Below, piece after piece: positions 1-9,596 of a DNA stretch of 64,000 nt. Numbering within the stretch: the stretch's first letter is position 1; each line of letters starts with the position of its first letter. The notes under the pieces are model-generated. The model saw nothing but the letters and a program-made list of their open reading frames with translations, was not told where the DNA came from and ran no database searches. This DNA is from Caminibacter pacificus (GTDB lineage: Bacteria; Campylobacterota; Campylobacteria; Campylobacterales; Nautiliaceae): assembly GCF_003752135.1 (NCBI RefSeq), contig NZ_RJVK01000001.1, forward strand, positions 496,001 to 560,000, written 5' to 3'. The position numbers and the translations under genes are program-made.

Positions 1-846
1 CGTTAAGCCGGCCGCTCCCATATCTTGAATACCTACGATATAATCTGTCTTAAACAATTCCAAACACGCTTCCATTAATAATTTTTCAGTAAAAGGGTCT
101 CCCACTTGGACCGTCGGTCTTTGGTCTTCGTCTCCCTCTTTAAAACTATCACTACTCATAACAGCACCGCCAAGTCCGTCGCGTCCTGTTTTAGACCCTA
201 CGTAAATTACGGGATTTCCCACACCTTCGGCTTTTGCATAGAAAATCTCATCTTGAGGACAGATTCCAAGAGAAAAAGCGTTAACTAAAATATTTCCTTT
301 ATAGCACTCTTCAAATGCCGTTTCACCGCCAATTGTAGGCACTCCGATACAGTTTCCGTATCCTGCAATCCCGGCAACGACACCGCTTAGAAGATGTCTA
401 TGGAGTTTTGCGATTTCGTCGTTTCCTTTAATATGAGCGAATCTGATAGCGTTTAAATTCGCAACAGGTCTTGCTCCCATTGTGAAAATATCTCTTAATA
501 TCCCACCAACACCCGTAGCAGCACCTTGATAAGGTTCGATAAAACTCGGATGGTTATGAGATTCCATTTTAAAAACAGCCGCCATTCCGCCGCCGATATC
601 GATAACTCCGGCATTTTCACCAGGTCCCTGAATAACCCAAGGAGCCTCTGTAGGAAATCCTTTTAAATAACATTTACTTGATTTATAAGAGCAGTGCTCA
701 CTCCACATCGCAGAAAAAATCCCGAGTTCCACAAGATTAGGTTCTCTTCCCAAAATCTTAACTATATGCTCATAATCCTCTTTTGTAAGTTTATGTTTTT
801 CCAAAATTTCATCAAGCTGAGATTTATCAATTTCCATATATCCCAT
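1..846 (-). CDS. purL: Phosphoribosylformylglycinamidine synthase subunit PurL (3' end cut by the window)
   Basis: PurL converts FGAR plus glutamine-derived ammonia and ATP to FGAM in purine synthesis. The minus-strand frame is open from the ATG at 846 to the window edge (282 codons), so the C-terminal part is missing. The N-terminus carries the family signatures [13 protein letters not shown] and [13 protein letters not shown], followed by a glycine-rich ATP-binding segment around [12 protein letters not shown]. The start at 846 has AAAGG about six bases upstream; a second in-frame ATG lies at 837. It follows the LapB-like gene by 29 bases and is probably co-transcribed with it. The assignment is secure; the missing part cannot be judged. 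Confidence 0.93.
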   Translation of the reverse strand, partial: MGYMEIDKSQLDEILEKHKLTKEDYEHIVKILGREPNLVELGIFSAMWSEHCSYKSSKCYLKGFPTEAPWVIQGPGENAGVIDIGGGMAAVFKMESHNHPSFIEPYQGAATGVGGILRDIFTMGARPVANLNAIRFAHIKGNDEIAKLHRHLLSGVVAGIAGYGNCIGVPTIGGETAFEECYKGNILVNAFSLGICPQDEIFYAKAEGVGNPVIYVGSKTGRDGLGGAVMSSDSFKEGDEDQRPTVQVGDPFTEKLLMEACLELFKTDYIVGIQDMGAAGLT

Positions 847-875
847 ATCAGACCTTTTTTAATTGAATTTTACCA

Positions 876-1838
876 TTAAAATTCAATATTCTCAATATTT
901 TTCTTTTCGGCAAGTTTCGTTATCAGTTTTTGTGAGAAAAGTTCATGGCAGTTAGGACATCTCGTAGAATAAAGAGGAAAGACCTTTTTACAAGCGTTAC
1001 AGATATATTCGAATTCAAGCTCACCTAAATTTTTAGGAATATATTTTAAAACTTCAAGCTCAAATGGCGCTTTAATATCGCATTTGGTTTCTTTTTTTGC
1101 GGCTAAAATATTACAAAACTTTTCGTTTTTAGGAATATCGTTCCTGTAAAAATATAAATCCAAATCCTCATAAACATCCAATACCTCATAAGCTTTTCGA
1201 GGGTCGTACTTAAAAAGATACGCAACATACTCACGTCTTACAAACGGATATTTTTTGTAGATATCTTCAAAACTCTCAAACCCTTTACAAAAGTCCTCTA
1301 TATTACATCCGCCGTGAGTTATGAGCTTGATTAAAGCGTTGGCTTTCTCTTTTGGCAAATCGACCCCAAGCTCGTTAAATACATCCAAAACATCGACTAT
1401 TTCTTTGTAATTGCCCAATTTTTCATCTATCCAAATAAGAAGTTTCAATGCCTCTTTGTCTCTTGGTTTTACTTTTAAAATATTATAAACCACCTTTTTG
1501 GATTTTTCCAAAAACCCGGCTTTAAAATACAAAAAAGCGATATTTCTCAAAATATCGATACTCTCATCGTTTTTGTTTATCCACAAATATATTTTCAAAG
1601 CCTTCTCATAATCTCCCGTCTTTTCATAAGCTTTAGCAAGAAGTAAAAGAGCGTTTTTGGAGGCTTTATCAAGTTTTAAATCCTCAATTTCGACATATTC
1701 GAAATCCAAAAGCAGTTTTTCAATCTCTTTTTGTCTGAAGTATTCCCGGATTCTACCTGCTATAAGAGTTACTATTACGCTTAAAAGTACAATAACGAAA
1801 AAAACTATTACACTAAAAAGCGGGTCTCTAAAATCCAT
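876..1838 (-). CDS. LapB-like membrane-anchored TPR protein with C-terminal zinc ribbon
   Basis: This 320-aa protein has one N-terminal transmembrane helix (residues ~8-27), then TPR-like helical repeats (for example LLLLAKAYEKTGDYEKALKIY at ~64-84) and a C-terminal rubredoxin-like knuckle with two CxxC pairs (CNAC and CPNC, ~285-300). That order is the one seen in LapB/YciM, an inner-membrane adaptor that controls LPS synthesis through LpxC turnover in enterobacteria. It is shorter than E. coli LapB, so the same role is inferred, not shown. GAGGG precedes the ATG. The start lies 40 bp from the divergent dnaG start, and purL follows downstream. Confidence 0.75.
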   Translation of the reverse strand: MDFRDPLFSVIVFFVIVLLSVIVTLIAGRIREYFRQKEIEKLLLDFEYVEIEDLKLDKASKNALLLLAKAYEKTGDYEKALKIYLWINKNDESIDILRNIAFLYFKAGFLEKSKKVVYNILKVKPRDKEALKLLIWIDEKLGNYKEIVDVLDVFNELGVDLPKEKANALIKLITHGGCNIEDFCKGFESFEDIYKKYPFVRREYVAYLFKYDPRKAYEVLDVYEDLDLYFYRNDIPKNEKFCNILAAKKETKCDIKAPFELEVLKYIPKNLGELEFEYICNACKKVFPLYSTRCPNCHELFSQKLITKLAEKKNIENIEF

Positions 1839-1867
1839 TTTTCCCTCGATGTTTTTTAAAATTATAG

Positions 1868-1873
1868 TATAAT
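1868..1873 (+). promoter_or_regulatory. Candidate -10 box of dnaG (possibly leaderless)
   Basis: A perfect TATAAT lies only five bases before the ATG at 1879. Transcription starting about seven bases downstream of this box would begin at or beside the start codon, leaving no room for a Shine-Dalgarno sequence. No convincing -35 box is visible, as is common in this phylum. Confidence 0.45.
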
Positions 1874-1878
1874 TGCGT

Positions 1879-3504
1879 ATGATTTCTAAAGCTTCTATCG
1901 AAAACCTAAAAAGTATAATTGATATCGTCGATGTTATCGGTAATTATCTGCAATTAAAAAAACAAGGCAGCAACTATACCGCACTTTGTCCTTTTCATGC
2001 CGAAAAAACACCTTCTTTTGTCGTAAGTCCCGCAAAACAGATATATCACTGCTTCGGATGCGGAGCAAGCGGTGATGCGATTAAATTCGTTATGGAAATA
2101 GAAAAACTAACCTACCCCGAAGCCATAGAAAAATTGGCTTCGATGTATAATTTCAAGCTCGAATATACAAAAGGCAATTTTTTACAAATAGATATCTTAG
2201 AAAAAGTAAACAACTTCTACAAAGGCGAGCTTTATAAAAATAATTTCGCACTAAAATACCTAAAAGATAGAGGACTTTTCGATTCCACCATAGAAAAATT
2301 CCAATTGGGATACGCTCCCGATTCAATTAAACAATTCAAATTCTTCAAAGACGCCAATCTAAACAAAAAAGAGCTTATATCTCTTGGTGTCTTATCGGAA
2401 AACGGAGAATATCCGAGACTCATCGAGAGGATAACATTTCCTATCTTTTCACAAAGCGGAAAGATTATAGCATTCGGGGGTAGGACTATCACAAACCACC
2501 CGGCAAAATACATCAACTTCACAAACACCAAAATATTCAACAAATCCAAAACGTTTTACGGGTTTAATTTCGCAAGAGAGCATATTTTAAGAAAAAAAGA
2601 GATGATTATCGTCGAGGGGTATATGGACGTTATTATGCTTCATCAAGCCGGAGTGGAAAACGCCGTAGCGACTCTGGGTACGGCTCTTACACCCGAACAC
2701 TTGCCGATAATTCAAAAACTAAAACCAAAAGTCATAGTAGCATACGACAGCGACTCGGCAGGTATAAACGCAGCACTTAAAGCGTCAAAACTTCTATATT
2801 CGAAATTTTTTGAAGGTAGCGTTTGTCTTTTCCCAGAAGGCCTCGACCCGGCGGATGTCGTAAAAAGAGGCGAAGATTTAGAAAAATATTTTAAAGAGAC
2901 TATTCCTTTTGATACTTTTATTATCGAATACACAATAAAAAAATACGACATCAAAAACCCGCTTCAAAAAAAAGCGGCGATTGACGAGCTAAGGGAATAT
3001 ATCGCAACGCTTGATGAGATATTAAAAGAGGATTTCGCTCTAAAAGCCTCGAGATATTTACAAATATCGCCTCAAAAACTGACTTCAAAATCAAAACCTC
3101 ACACTCAAAATATCAACCTCAACAAAAAAATAGACGTCGCCGAAGCGAGTATTATAAAAACACTTTATGAAAACAAAGAGTGGATGGATGAGATAGTGGA
3201 ATATTTAACTCCCGATATGTTTAAAACGCACCAAGAAGAGTTGCAGTTGGTTTATAAAGAGGACTTTGAAAATCCAAAACTCCTTGATATCGTGCTAAGA
3301 GATGATATAATTGTGCTCGATTACGAAAAACTCAAAAATCAAATAAGACTTATTTTAATCCCTTATTATCAACAAAAAATCATGATGTTAAAAAATGATT
3401 CGAAAATTGACAAACACGAAAAAATGCATCTTTTAAAAATATACAACCAAAAAATATCAGAACTTAAGAAAGGAAAATTAGTTGAAAGCTCTATCTCTTT
3501 TTAG
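1879..3504 (+). CDS. dnaG: DNA primase DnaG
   Basis: The primase makes RNA primers at the replication fork with the DnaB helicase. The protein is about 541 aa. It starts with a CHC2-type zinc-binding domain (CPFHAEKTPSF followed by YHCFGCGASGD), then the TOPRIM catalytic core (IIVEGYMDVI with the acidic residues, then VAYDSDSAG) and a C-terminal helicase-interaction region. I chose ATG 1879; a TTG two codons upstream (1873) is also in frame. No ribosome-binding site is visible. The 3' end overlaps the next gene by 23 bases. Confidence 0.95.
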   Translation: MISKASIENLKSIIDIVDVIGNYLQLKKQGSNYTALCPFHAEKTPSFVVSPAKQIYHCFGCGASGDAIKFVMEIEKLTYPEAIEKLASMYNFKLEYTKGNFLQIDILEKVNNFYKGELYKNNFALKYLKDRGLFDSTIEKFQLGYAPDSIKQFKFFKDANLNKKELISLGVLSENGEYPRLIERITFPIFSQSGKIIAFGGRTITNHPAKYINFTNTKIFNKSKTFYGFNFAREHILRKKEMIIVEGYMDVIMLHQAGVENAVATLGTALTPEHLPIIQKLKPKVIVAYDSDSAGINAALKASKLLYSKFFEGSVCLFPEGLDPADVVKRGEDLEKYFKETIPFDTFIIEYTIKKYDIKNPLQKKAAIDELREYIATLDEILKEDFALKASRYLQISPQKLTSKSKPHTQNINLNKKIDVAEASIIKTLYENKEWMDEIVEYLTPDMFKTHQEELQLVYKEDFENPKLLDIVLRDDIIVLDYEKLKNQIRLILIPYYQQKIMMLKNDSKIDKHEKMHLLKIYNQKISELKKGKLVESSISF

Positions 3505-4441
3505 CGGAGGACTTGACAGCGCTCTTGCCGTAAAAATCATACAAAACCAAGGTATCGAAGTTGAAGGAGTTTATGTAAATATAGGTTTTGAAGCCAATAA
3601 AGAAAAAATAAAAGACCTTCAAAAATTAGCCGATAATTTAGGCATCAAACTCACCGTAATAGACGCAGTAAACGAATATATCGAAAAAATTCTTTTTACT
3701 CCTCAATACGGATACGGAAAAAATATGAATCCGTGTATCGACTGCCACGCTTTTTTTATTAAAAAAGCTCTTGAATATATGGATAAAGCCGGAGCGAAAT
3801 TTATAATAAGCGGTGAAGTGGTGGGCCAAAGACCTATGAGCCAAAGACTTCCGGCACTTAATGCCGTAAATAAACTCGCAAACGCAAACGGACTTGTTTT
3901 AAGACCTCTAAGCGCAAAACTTTTACCGCCTACCATTCCCGAACTCAAAGGCTGGGTGGATAGAGAAAAACTCTATGCAATCAGAGGTAGAGATAGAAAA
4001 ATGCAACTTCAACTCGCAAAAGAGTTTAATTTGGAAGGTTTTGAATCTCCAAGCGGCGGATGTTTACTGACGGATATTAATTTTGCAAAAAGACTAAAAG
4101 ATTATCACGAAACCTTACCGCTAACTCCGAATGAGATAGATTTGCTAAAAGTCGGAAGACATTTTAATGTCGAGGGAGTAAAAATCATAATCTCAAGAAA
4201 TAAAGATGAAAACCCTTATTTCAAAGAGTATAAAGGCGAAATTTTTGAGATAATGAGAACAAACGGCTTTCCTGGACCTTTGGGAGCTATCTCCAAAAAC
4301 GCAGACAAAAACATCAAACAAATCGCAGCAGATATGATGGTAAGCTACACCAAATTCGACGAAGGCGAGATAATTATCGCAGATGAAATTTACAAAGGTA
4401 AAAAAAGAGATAAAAAAGAGTGGGCGAAATATTTGGTTTGA
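3482..4441 (+). CDS. PP-loop ATPase related to tRNA thiolation enzymes (MnmA/ThiI-like)
   Basis: A 319-aa protein with an N-terminal PP-loop SGGLDS (residues 8-13), which binds ATP and adenylates a substrate in N-type ATP pyrophosphatases. A first cysteine pair (NPCIDCH, ~residue 80) and a later SPSGGCLLTD cysteine are spaced like the two reactive cysteines of tRNA thiouridylases, so sulfur transfer to tRNA is the likely chemistry. The start is TTG at 3482 with AAGAAAGGA upstream, and it overlaps the end of dnaG by 23 bases, so translation is probably coupled. It is not a standard MnmA; the exact substrate is unknown. Confidence 0.65.
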   Translation: MKALSLFSGGLDSALAVKIIQNQGIEVEGVYVNIGFEANKEKIKDLQKLADNLGIKLTVIDAVNEYIEKILFTPQYGYGKNMNPCIDCHAFFIKKALEYMDKAGAKFIISGEVVGQRPMSQRLPALNAVNKLANANGLVLRPLSAKLLPPTIPELKGWVDREKLYAIRGRDRKMQLQLAKEFNLEGFESPSGGCLLTDINFAKRLKDYHETLPLTPNEIDLLKVGRHFNVEGVKIIISRNKDENPYFKEYKGEIFEIMRTNGFPGPLGAISKNADKNIKQIAADMMVSYTKFDEGEIIIADEIYKGKKRDKKEWAKYLV

Positions 4442-6217
4442 TTATTTTTTTATATATCCGTGGTCATATAGCCAGTTATAAATTTCACTAACGATTCCCC
4501 CGGCGGCACTCCCTCCGTGTCCTCCGTGCTCGATTAACACAGTAACAACAAACTGAGGATGTCTATAAGGCCCGTATGTAGTAAGCCACGCATGCGAGCG
4601 GTGAAAATATGCAAGTTCGTCTTCTCTTTTTCTTTTTTTAACCTCTTGCGGAATGGAATATACCTGAGCGGTACCCGTTTTTCCGGCGATTGTAATTTTT
4701 GTGTGTATATGTTTTGTAGCGGTACCTCCAGGTGCGTTACATACCATCCACATACCTCTTCTAACAAGCCTAAGAGCGTTTTTTTCTTTTTGGTTTAGTA
4801 CGTCTTTTAAAACAGGTTTTGTTTCGTTATTGTCGATATATTTTACGACATAAGGTTTTGGAAGTTTTCCGGTTGCAATAAGAGCCGTATTTACTGCGAC
4901 TTGCAAAGGCGTCGCAAGAAAATACCCCTGTCCGATTACGGCGTTCATCGTCTCACCGATAAACCAAGGCTGGTGAAATCTTCTTGCTTTCCACTCTTTA
5001 TCCGGTACGATTCCGGATTTTTCATTAGGCAAATCTATACCCGTTTTGTGTCCGAAACCCATTTTTTTAAGATTACTTGCTATGTAGTTAATACCGAGTT
5101 TTAACCCTAACTGATAAAAATAGGTATCCACACTCTCTTTAATAGCCTTAAACACATCGGCTTTTCCATGCCCCCAAGGTCTCCAATCCCTAAACTTCCT
5201 ATTACCTACCAAAATATATCCGGGACAATCGATTTTTTTCCAAGGATTCCATTTACCGCTTGCAATAGCTATTGCCGCTTCGGCAGGTTTTACGGTAGAA
5301 CCCGGAGGATATAATCCGCTTACAGGTTTATTCAAAAGAGGATTGTATATGTTATGAGCAAGAGCGTTCCACTCTTTGAAGCTAATACCTTTTACAAACA
5401 GATTGTTGTCATAACTCGGGTAAGTAACAAGCGCCAAAACCTCACCGTTCGTACGCATTACGACAACAGCGCCTTTTTTATCCTCTTTTTTTAGCAATTC
5501 GTATATGAATTTTTGTAAATCCGAATCGATACTTAATTTTAGCGTATGAGAAATCGGTGCTTTTGTTTCGGTAACTTTTAAAACGTTATTTCTTGCATTG
5601 ACTATCTCTTTTTTATACCCGAGCTCTCCTTGCAAAATATCGTCATAATATCTCTCAACTCCTCTTTTCCCCGAAATTTGCGTATATTCGATTACAGGGT
5701 TTCTTTGTAAATCTTTAACATTCGCTCTTGAGACATATCCTAAGACGTTTGAGAGATAAATTTTTTGAGGATATTTTCTAAGATACGTCGGAGTAATTTC
5801 TATATTATCGTCAAGTGACAAAAACGGCTCGATTTTATATACCAAATCTTCTTTTAGATACTTTAAAACGGTAATAGGCTTATGATTATATGGAGAGTTT
5901 TGCTTTTGATACTCTTTATACATTTTCGTCATATTCGCATCGGTCAAATCCGCGATTGAGCTTAACGTTTGATTTAGCTCTTTACCTTTTAAATGAGGTT
6001 TTATCTTTATATCGAATCTTAGCTCGTTAATTGCTATAGGTTTTCCGTTTCTATCAAATATTACGCCTCTAACGGCAGGAATATAGACCGTTTTTTCAAA
6101 GTTTTTTTGAGAAAGTTTTGTATATTTCTCATTTGAGAGTACACTCAAGTCATAAACCCTATAAATCAAAAGAGAATAAAAAACAAAAATTATAAACAAA
6201 ATTATTTTGGTTCGCAT
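4442..6217 (-). CDS. mrdA: Penicillin-binding protein 2 (peptidoglycan D,D-transpeptidase)
   Basis: PBP2 cross-links peptidoglycan during cell elongation. The 591-aa protein has an N-terminal membrane anchor (~5-23), a dimerisation domain with RGVIFDRNG (~50-58) and a transpeptidase domain with the active-site tetrad STVK (S307, K310), SVD in place of the usual SxN, and KTGTAQ near the C-terminus. It ends the long tatD-to-mrdA run and overlaps the upstream membrane gene by 16 bases. It converges with the PP-loop gene: the two reading frames abut with no spacer. Confidence 0.95.
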   Translation of the reverse strand: MRTKIILFIIFVFYSLLIYRVYDLSVLSNEKYTKLSQKNFEKTVYIPAVRGVIFDRNGKPIAINELRFDIKIKPHLKGKELNQTLSSIADLTDANMTKMYKEYQKQNSPYNHKPITVLKYLKEDLVYKIEPFLSLDDNIEITPTYLRKYPQKIYLSNVLGYVSRANVKDLQRNPVIEYTQISGKRGVERYYDDILQGELGYKKEIVNARNNVLKVTETKAPISHTLKLSIDSDLQKFIYELLKKEDKKGAVVVMRTNGEVLALVTYPSYDNNLFVKGISFKEWNALAHNIYNPLLNKPVSGLYPPGSTVKPAEAAIAIASGKWNPWKKIDCPGYILVGNRKFRDWRPWGHGKADVFKAIKESVDTYFYQLGLKLGINYIASNLKKMGFGHKTGIDLPNEKSGIVPDKEWKARRFHQPWFIGETMNAVIGQGYFLATPLQVAVNTALIATGKLPKPYVVKYIDNNETKPVLKDVLNQKEKNALRLVRRGMWMVCNAPGGTATKHIHTKITIAGKTGTAQVYSIPQEVKKRKREDELAYFHRSHAWLTTYGPYRHPQFVVTVLIEHGGHGGSAAGGIVSEIYNWLYDHGYIKK

Positions 6218-6639
6218 TTAAATACCTTGGCTAAAACTGAATCAAACATATAATTAAAAAGCAAATATATTGCTATAAATTTATTAAATGGAAAATAAAC
6301 AAAAGAAAAAAGTAAATAAATTACGAAAATCCCTACGAAATTTTGATATTGCTTATCAATATATGCCGCAATTCTTTCATGAATAAAAAATCTATACACG
6401 AAAAAAATAAATGCCAAATAAATTACCGGATATTTATGTAAAACGGCAAAAAGAGTCAAATAAAAAGCCGCTATAAAGACATTTTCGCAAAAAAAGACAA
6501 ACCCTATTAAAAGCGGAAAAAGATAATTACTGCTATTTAACAATAAAACCGCAATTAAAACTATAAGTTTTATAAATACGTAATAAGCGCTATTTCGTTG
6601 CAATTTGGAAAAAATTTGCATTTTATACAATCCGCCCAT
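6202..6639 (-). CDS. Small polytopic membrane protein of unknown function, upstream of PBP2
   Basis: About 139-145 aa, almost entirely hydrophobic, with around five predicted transmembrane helices. The frame opens at 6639, but the ATG at 6621 is a likely alternative start. It overlaps mrdA by 16 bases and the upstream acetyltransferase gene by 50-70 bases. A membrane protein in this position next to PBP2 recalls MreD of the elongasome, and Helicobacter also has a small unknown gene beside its PBP2 gene; I could not confirm MreD identity from sequence. Function is inferred from context only. Confidence 0.55.
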   Translation of the reverse strand: MGGLYKMQIFSKLQRNSAYYVFIKLIVLIAVLLLNSSNYLFPLLIGFVFFCENVFIAAFYLTLFAVLHKYPVIYLAFIFFVYRFFIHERIAAYIDKQYQNFVGIFVIYLLFSFVYFPFNKFIAIYLLFNYMFDSVLAKVFKCEPK

Positions 6640-7034
6640 ATTTTTTTTTCGGGAATTTCCTCTTTTTGTATTTCATTAAATCCCAATTTTTCAAAAAATT
6701 CTTTTTTATAAGTCAAAACCAAAACCTCTTTTAGTTTTAAAGATTTCGCTTCTTCAAGAAGTGAATTTACAAGCTTTTTTCCAATACCTTGACCTTGATA
6801 TTTCTCATTAACCGCCAAAGAGCGAATTTCTCCCAAAAACGGAGAATAAATATGTAACGCTCCTACGGCTATAGGTTGTTTATCGTCAAAAACAAGCTGA
6901 TAAGAGCGAATATTCATCGCTATTTCGTCTTCGTCTCTATTTAATATTATCCCTTCTTCAACATATGGTTTTAATACTCTTTGAATATCGATTATATTAT
7001 CAAGAGTCGGTTTTACTATCTTTATCATATTCAC
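6570..7034 (-). CDS. argA: GNAT acetyltransferase, probably a short N-acetylglutamate synthase
   Basis: A 154-aa GNAT-fold protein. The acetyl-CoA loop is visible as YQGQGIGKKL (~79-88), preceded by IRSLAVNEKY. The C-terminal block WADCIKCKFFPNC and NEIAL resembles the short ArgA-type N-acetylglutamate synthases of delta/epsilon-type proteobacteria that lack the kinase-like domain, so the first step of arginine synthesis is the likely role. Start at 7034 or at the next ATG, 7028. It overlaps engB by about 30 bases, indicating translational coupling. A different GNAT substrate cannot be excluded. Confidence 0.65.
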   Translation of the reverse strand: MNMIKIVKPTLDNIIDIQRVLKPYVEEGIILNRDEDEIAMNIRSYQLVFDDKQPIAVGALHIYSPFLGEIRSLAVNEKYQGQGIGKKLVNSLLEEAKSLKLKEVLVLTYKKEFFEKLGFNEIQKEEIPEKKIWADCIKCKFFPNCNEIALITYL

Positions 7035-7596
7035 CCCACAATATTTCGTTAATTTTTTTTCTTACTTGGTCTATTCCTCTTTTTTTAAGATTCGAGACAA
7101 AAAGCGCATTAGGATATTTTTGTTTTAATTTTGCAAGTTCGCTTTGTTTTAATTTGTCGATTTTAGTAAAAACAGTGAGCAATTGTTGGTCTTTTCTCAT
7201 AAAAGATTTCAAATACTCATCAACGTTATTATCGATATCCAAATCGGGATGTCTTGCGTCTCTTAGGTGGATGAAAAGTTTGATATTGAATCTGTTTTTC
7301 AAAAACTCATCAAGATTTTTGCCCCAATCTTTAAGCATGGATTTGCTAACTTTCGCATACCCGAATCCAGGCAAATCCACAAGCACGTATTTTTTCCCCT
7401 CGTCTTCCACTTCAAAAAAGTTAATAAGTTTTGTTTTTCCGGGAGTTTGAGAAACTTTGGCTATTTTTTGATTGGTAAAAGTATTTAAAAAGCTGCTTTT
7501 ACCCACATTACTTCTACCAAGCAATGCAACTTCGACGAAATTAGGCTCGATCGCTTCTTTTATCGTAGGCGCCGATTTAATAAACTTCACTTTCAT
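7000..7596 (-). CDS. engB: Ribosome biogenesis GTPase EngB (YihA/YsxC)
   Basis: A 198-aa TRAFAC-class GTPase needed for late assembly of the large ribosomal subunit. G-motifs are all visible: GRSNVGKSSF (G1), TPGKT (G2), DLPGFG (G3) and TKIDKL (G4). Length is typical of the family. The start codon overlaps the stop of lptA by four bases. It belongs to the compact envelope/LPS run, an arrangement also known in Helicobacter. Confidence 0.95.
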   Translation of the reverse strand: MKVKFIKSAPTIKEAIEPNFVEVALLGRSNVGKSSFLNTFTNQKIAKVSQTPGKTKLINFFEVEDEGKKYVLVDLPGFGYAKVSKSMLKDWGKNLDEFLKNRFNIKLFIHLRDARHPDLDIDNNVDEYLKSFMRKDQQLLTVFTKIDKLKQSELAKLKQKYPNALFVSNLKKRGIDQVRKKINEILWGEYDKDSKTDS

Positions 7597-8045
7597 TGAT
7601 TCACCTTTATGATTATATTTACCGGTTTGTTTTTATTTCCTAAAACTTCGATATTTTTTGTAATTCTATTGATTTTAATCCTATCACCGCTAATACTTTC
7701 GTTCGTTTCTATTTTTTTGATAAAAGCGTTTCCGATAAGGAGGATATCTCCTGTTTTTATGTAATAAAAAAGTTTATCGCACTTTCCGCTATACGTAGAA
7801 TTGTTATCCATAGATATTTTAAATTTAACATTGCCAATCGCTTCAATTTTTACCGGTTTTTTATCTTTATTAAAAAACACGGTCAATTTATCGGCGAAAA
7901 TATTATCATTGTCTTTTACAGCTTTTACATTACCGATAAAAACTGAAGTCATTGCTTTTGAGTTATAATAAAACTGCTTACTTGTAATTTTCAATTCGCT
8001 TGCAAATAAGATGACGGTTAATAGTAAAAATATCAATTTTTTCAT
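7593..8045 (-). CDS. lptA: LPS transport periplasmic protein LptA-like (OstA N-terminal domain)
   Basis: A 150-aa protein with a signal peptide (residues 1-15) followed by an OstA/LptA beta-jellyroll repeat pattern (MTSVFIGNVKAVKDND, FADKLTVFFNKD). LptA forms the periplasmic bridge that carries LPS to the outer membrane. It overlaps lptC and engB by four bases each, so it is translationally coupled to its functional partner lptC and follows kdsC of the LPS core pathway. Confidence 0.85.
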   Translation of the reverse strand: MKKLIFLLLTVILFASELKITSKQFYYNSKAMTSVFIGNVKAVKDNDNIFADKLTVFFNKDKKPVKIEAIGNVKFKISMDNNSTYSGKCDKLFYYIKTGDILLIGNAFIKKIETNESISGDRIKINRITKNIEVLGNKNKPVNIIIKVNQ

Positions 8046-8536
8046 TTTTTGACCTTTAAAAAGTATGTAATATCATCGGCTTTTATGTTTTTATTTTTAT
8101 CTACTATGAAATTAACGCCGAATCCCTTAAAACTTTGCGCTTGAAAAGCGAACTTTTCGCCTTTTAATATCGAGGTTTGAGTATTATATATACCCTTGTC
8201 GGTTGTCAGATTATACTCTTTGCTAACGAATTTTACATCCAATCCTTTTAAAACGGGCTTTTTATAAAAGGCTTTTTTTAAAAAAATTTTCTCCTCATTG
8301 CGTAAATTATTCAAAAAAACATCTCTTCCGAAATAATTAGTCTTATTTACTATAAATTCTTTAAACGAACCGCTTTTTGTAAGGTTCGGTTCGTACTCGT
8401 AAAATTTTCCGTTTTTCAATACAACGGGAGGAAGAGAAGTGTTGTATTCTTTTATTTTTTTAAAATTTCTACTCTCGAAAATCGGATATATCATTATACC
8501 CGCCAAAAGTAAAACAAAGATTAATATCTTCACCAT
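8042..8536 (-). CDS. lptC: LPS export protein LptC-like, membrane anchored
   Basis: A 164-aa protein with one N-terminal transmembrane helix (~3-20) and a periplasmic LptC-type beta domain (FVSKEYNLTTDKGIYN pattern). LptC hands LPS from the LptBFG transporter to LptA. Sequence conservation in this family is weak; the call rests on fold pattern, size and position between kdsC and lptA, with overlaps of seven and four bases. Confidence 0.8.
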   Translation of the reverse strand: MVKILIFVLLLAGIMIYPIFESRNFKKIKEYNTSLPPVVLKNGKFYEYEPNLTKSGSFKEFIVNKTNYFGRDVFLNNLRNEEKIFLKKAFYKKPVLKGLDVKFVSKEYNLTTDKGIYNTQTSILKGEKFAFQAQSFKGFGVNFIVDKNKNIKADDITYFLKVKK

Positions 8537-9021
8537 AACGCGATAAATTTATTAAATAGATTTTCTTCTTTTAAAAGTATCTCTATCATCTCGGCAACAG
8601 CTCCCTCTCCTCCTTTTTTCGTAAGAGGATACTCGACATAATCATAAACAAAAGCGCTTGCATCCGCCGGCGCGAATGTTTTGCTAACAAGTCTCATCAT
8701 AGACAAATCGTTCATATCATCACCTATAACAGCTACGTTACAAAAATCAATTCCGAGTTCGTTTATTATCTCTTTTAGCACTTCGGCTTTATTTCTAACT
8801 CCCTGTTTTACATACGTAATATCAAGTTCTTTCGCTCTTCTTTCGACTATTTTTGAAGTTCTACCGGTAATTATCGCACTTTTTTTACCAAGAGTGTTCC
8901 ATGATTTTATCATCAGACCGTCTTTAATATTAAAAGCCTTAATCTCATCACCTTCGTTGGAATAATAAATTTTTCCATCGGTCAATGTCCCGTCGACATC
9001 GATTACGATTAGCTCTATCAT
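8530..9021 (-). CDS. kdsC: 3-deoxy-D-manno-octulosonate 8-phosphate phosphatase KdsC
   Basis: A 163-aa HAD-superfamily phosphatase that dephosphorylates KDO-8-P on the way to LPS. The catalytic DVDGTLTDG motif is at residues 8-16, IITGRTS provides the second motif, and GDDMNDLSMM the acidic third motif. The C2-capless small size is typical. It shares one base with hisB upstream and overlaps lptC downstream; kdsB, the next enzyme in the pathway, is at 44534 in this window. Confidence 0.93.
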   Translation of the reverse strand: MIELIVIDVDGTLTDGKIYYSNEGDEIKAFNIKDGLMIKSWNTLGKKSAIITGRTSKIVERRAKELDITYVKQGVRNKAEVLKEIINELGIDFCNVAVIGDDMNDLSMMRLVSKTFAPADASAFVYDYVEYPLTKKGGEGAVAEMIEILLKEENLFNKFIALW

Positions 9022-9596
9022 TATAAAACTCCCTTAGTCGACGGAATTCCGCTTTCTCTATAGCTTAAAGCTCTTCTTAAAGCGACCGCAAAAGATTTAA
9101 ACGCACTCTCGACAATATGGTGTTTATTCGTACCTCTTTTATAAACTATATGAGCTGCGATTTTGAAATTAAATACAAGAGATTTAAAAAACTCCTCCAC
9201 AAGCTCCAAATCAAACTCTCTAATAGCTCCCTCTCTTGGCATTTCATAAACAAGATAAGGTCTTCCGCCTATATCCAAATCAACCTCAACAGCCGCTTCA
9301 TCCAAAATCGCTACCGCATTTGCAAATCTTTCGATATTTTTGATTGGAAAAACTTCCTCATAAAGAGCTTGCCCAAGAGCTATCCCCACATCTTCTACGG
9401 TATGATGAAAATCGACATCAATATCTCCGTCGCAAAAAATCTCCATATCTATTCCGCTGTGTTTTGCCAAAGTCTCAAGCATATGATCGAAAAAACCAAC
9501 ACCGGTAGATATATTCGCTTTGCCGCTTCCTTGAATATCCACTTTTATTTCAATTTTCGTCTCTTTTGTTTCTCTTTTTATTTCAGTCATTTTCAC
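9021..9596 (-). CDS. hisB: Imidazoleglycerol-phosphate dehydratase HisB
   Basis: A 191-aa single-domain enzyme of histidine synthesis. The two metal-binding histidine motifs, [16 protein letters not shown] and [19 protein letters not shown], define the family. ATG at 9596 or 9590 can serve as start. It lies inside the envelope run between rlpA and kdsC, overlapping rlpA by four bases; a metabolic gene in that place looks inserted compared with the arrangement I recall in Helicobacter. Confidence 0.95.
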   Translation of the reverse strand: MKMTEIKRETKETKIEIKVDIQGSGKANISTGVGFFDHMLETLAKHSGIDMEIFCDGDIDVDFHHTVEDVGIALGQALYEEVFPIKNIERFANAVAILDEAAVEVDLDIGGRPYLVYEMPREGAIREFDLELVEEFFKSLVFNFKIAAHIVYKRGTNKHHIVESAFKSFAVALRRALSYRESGIPSTKGVL

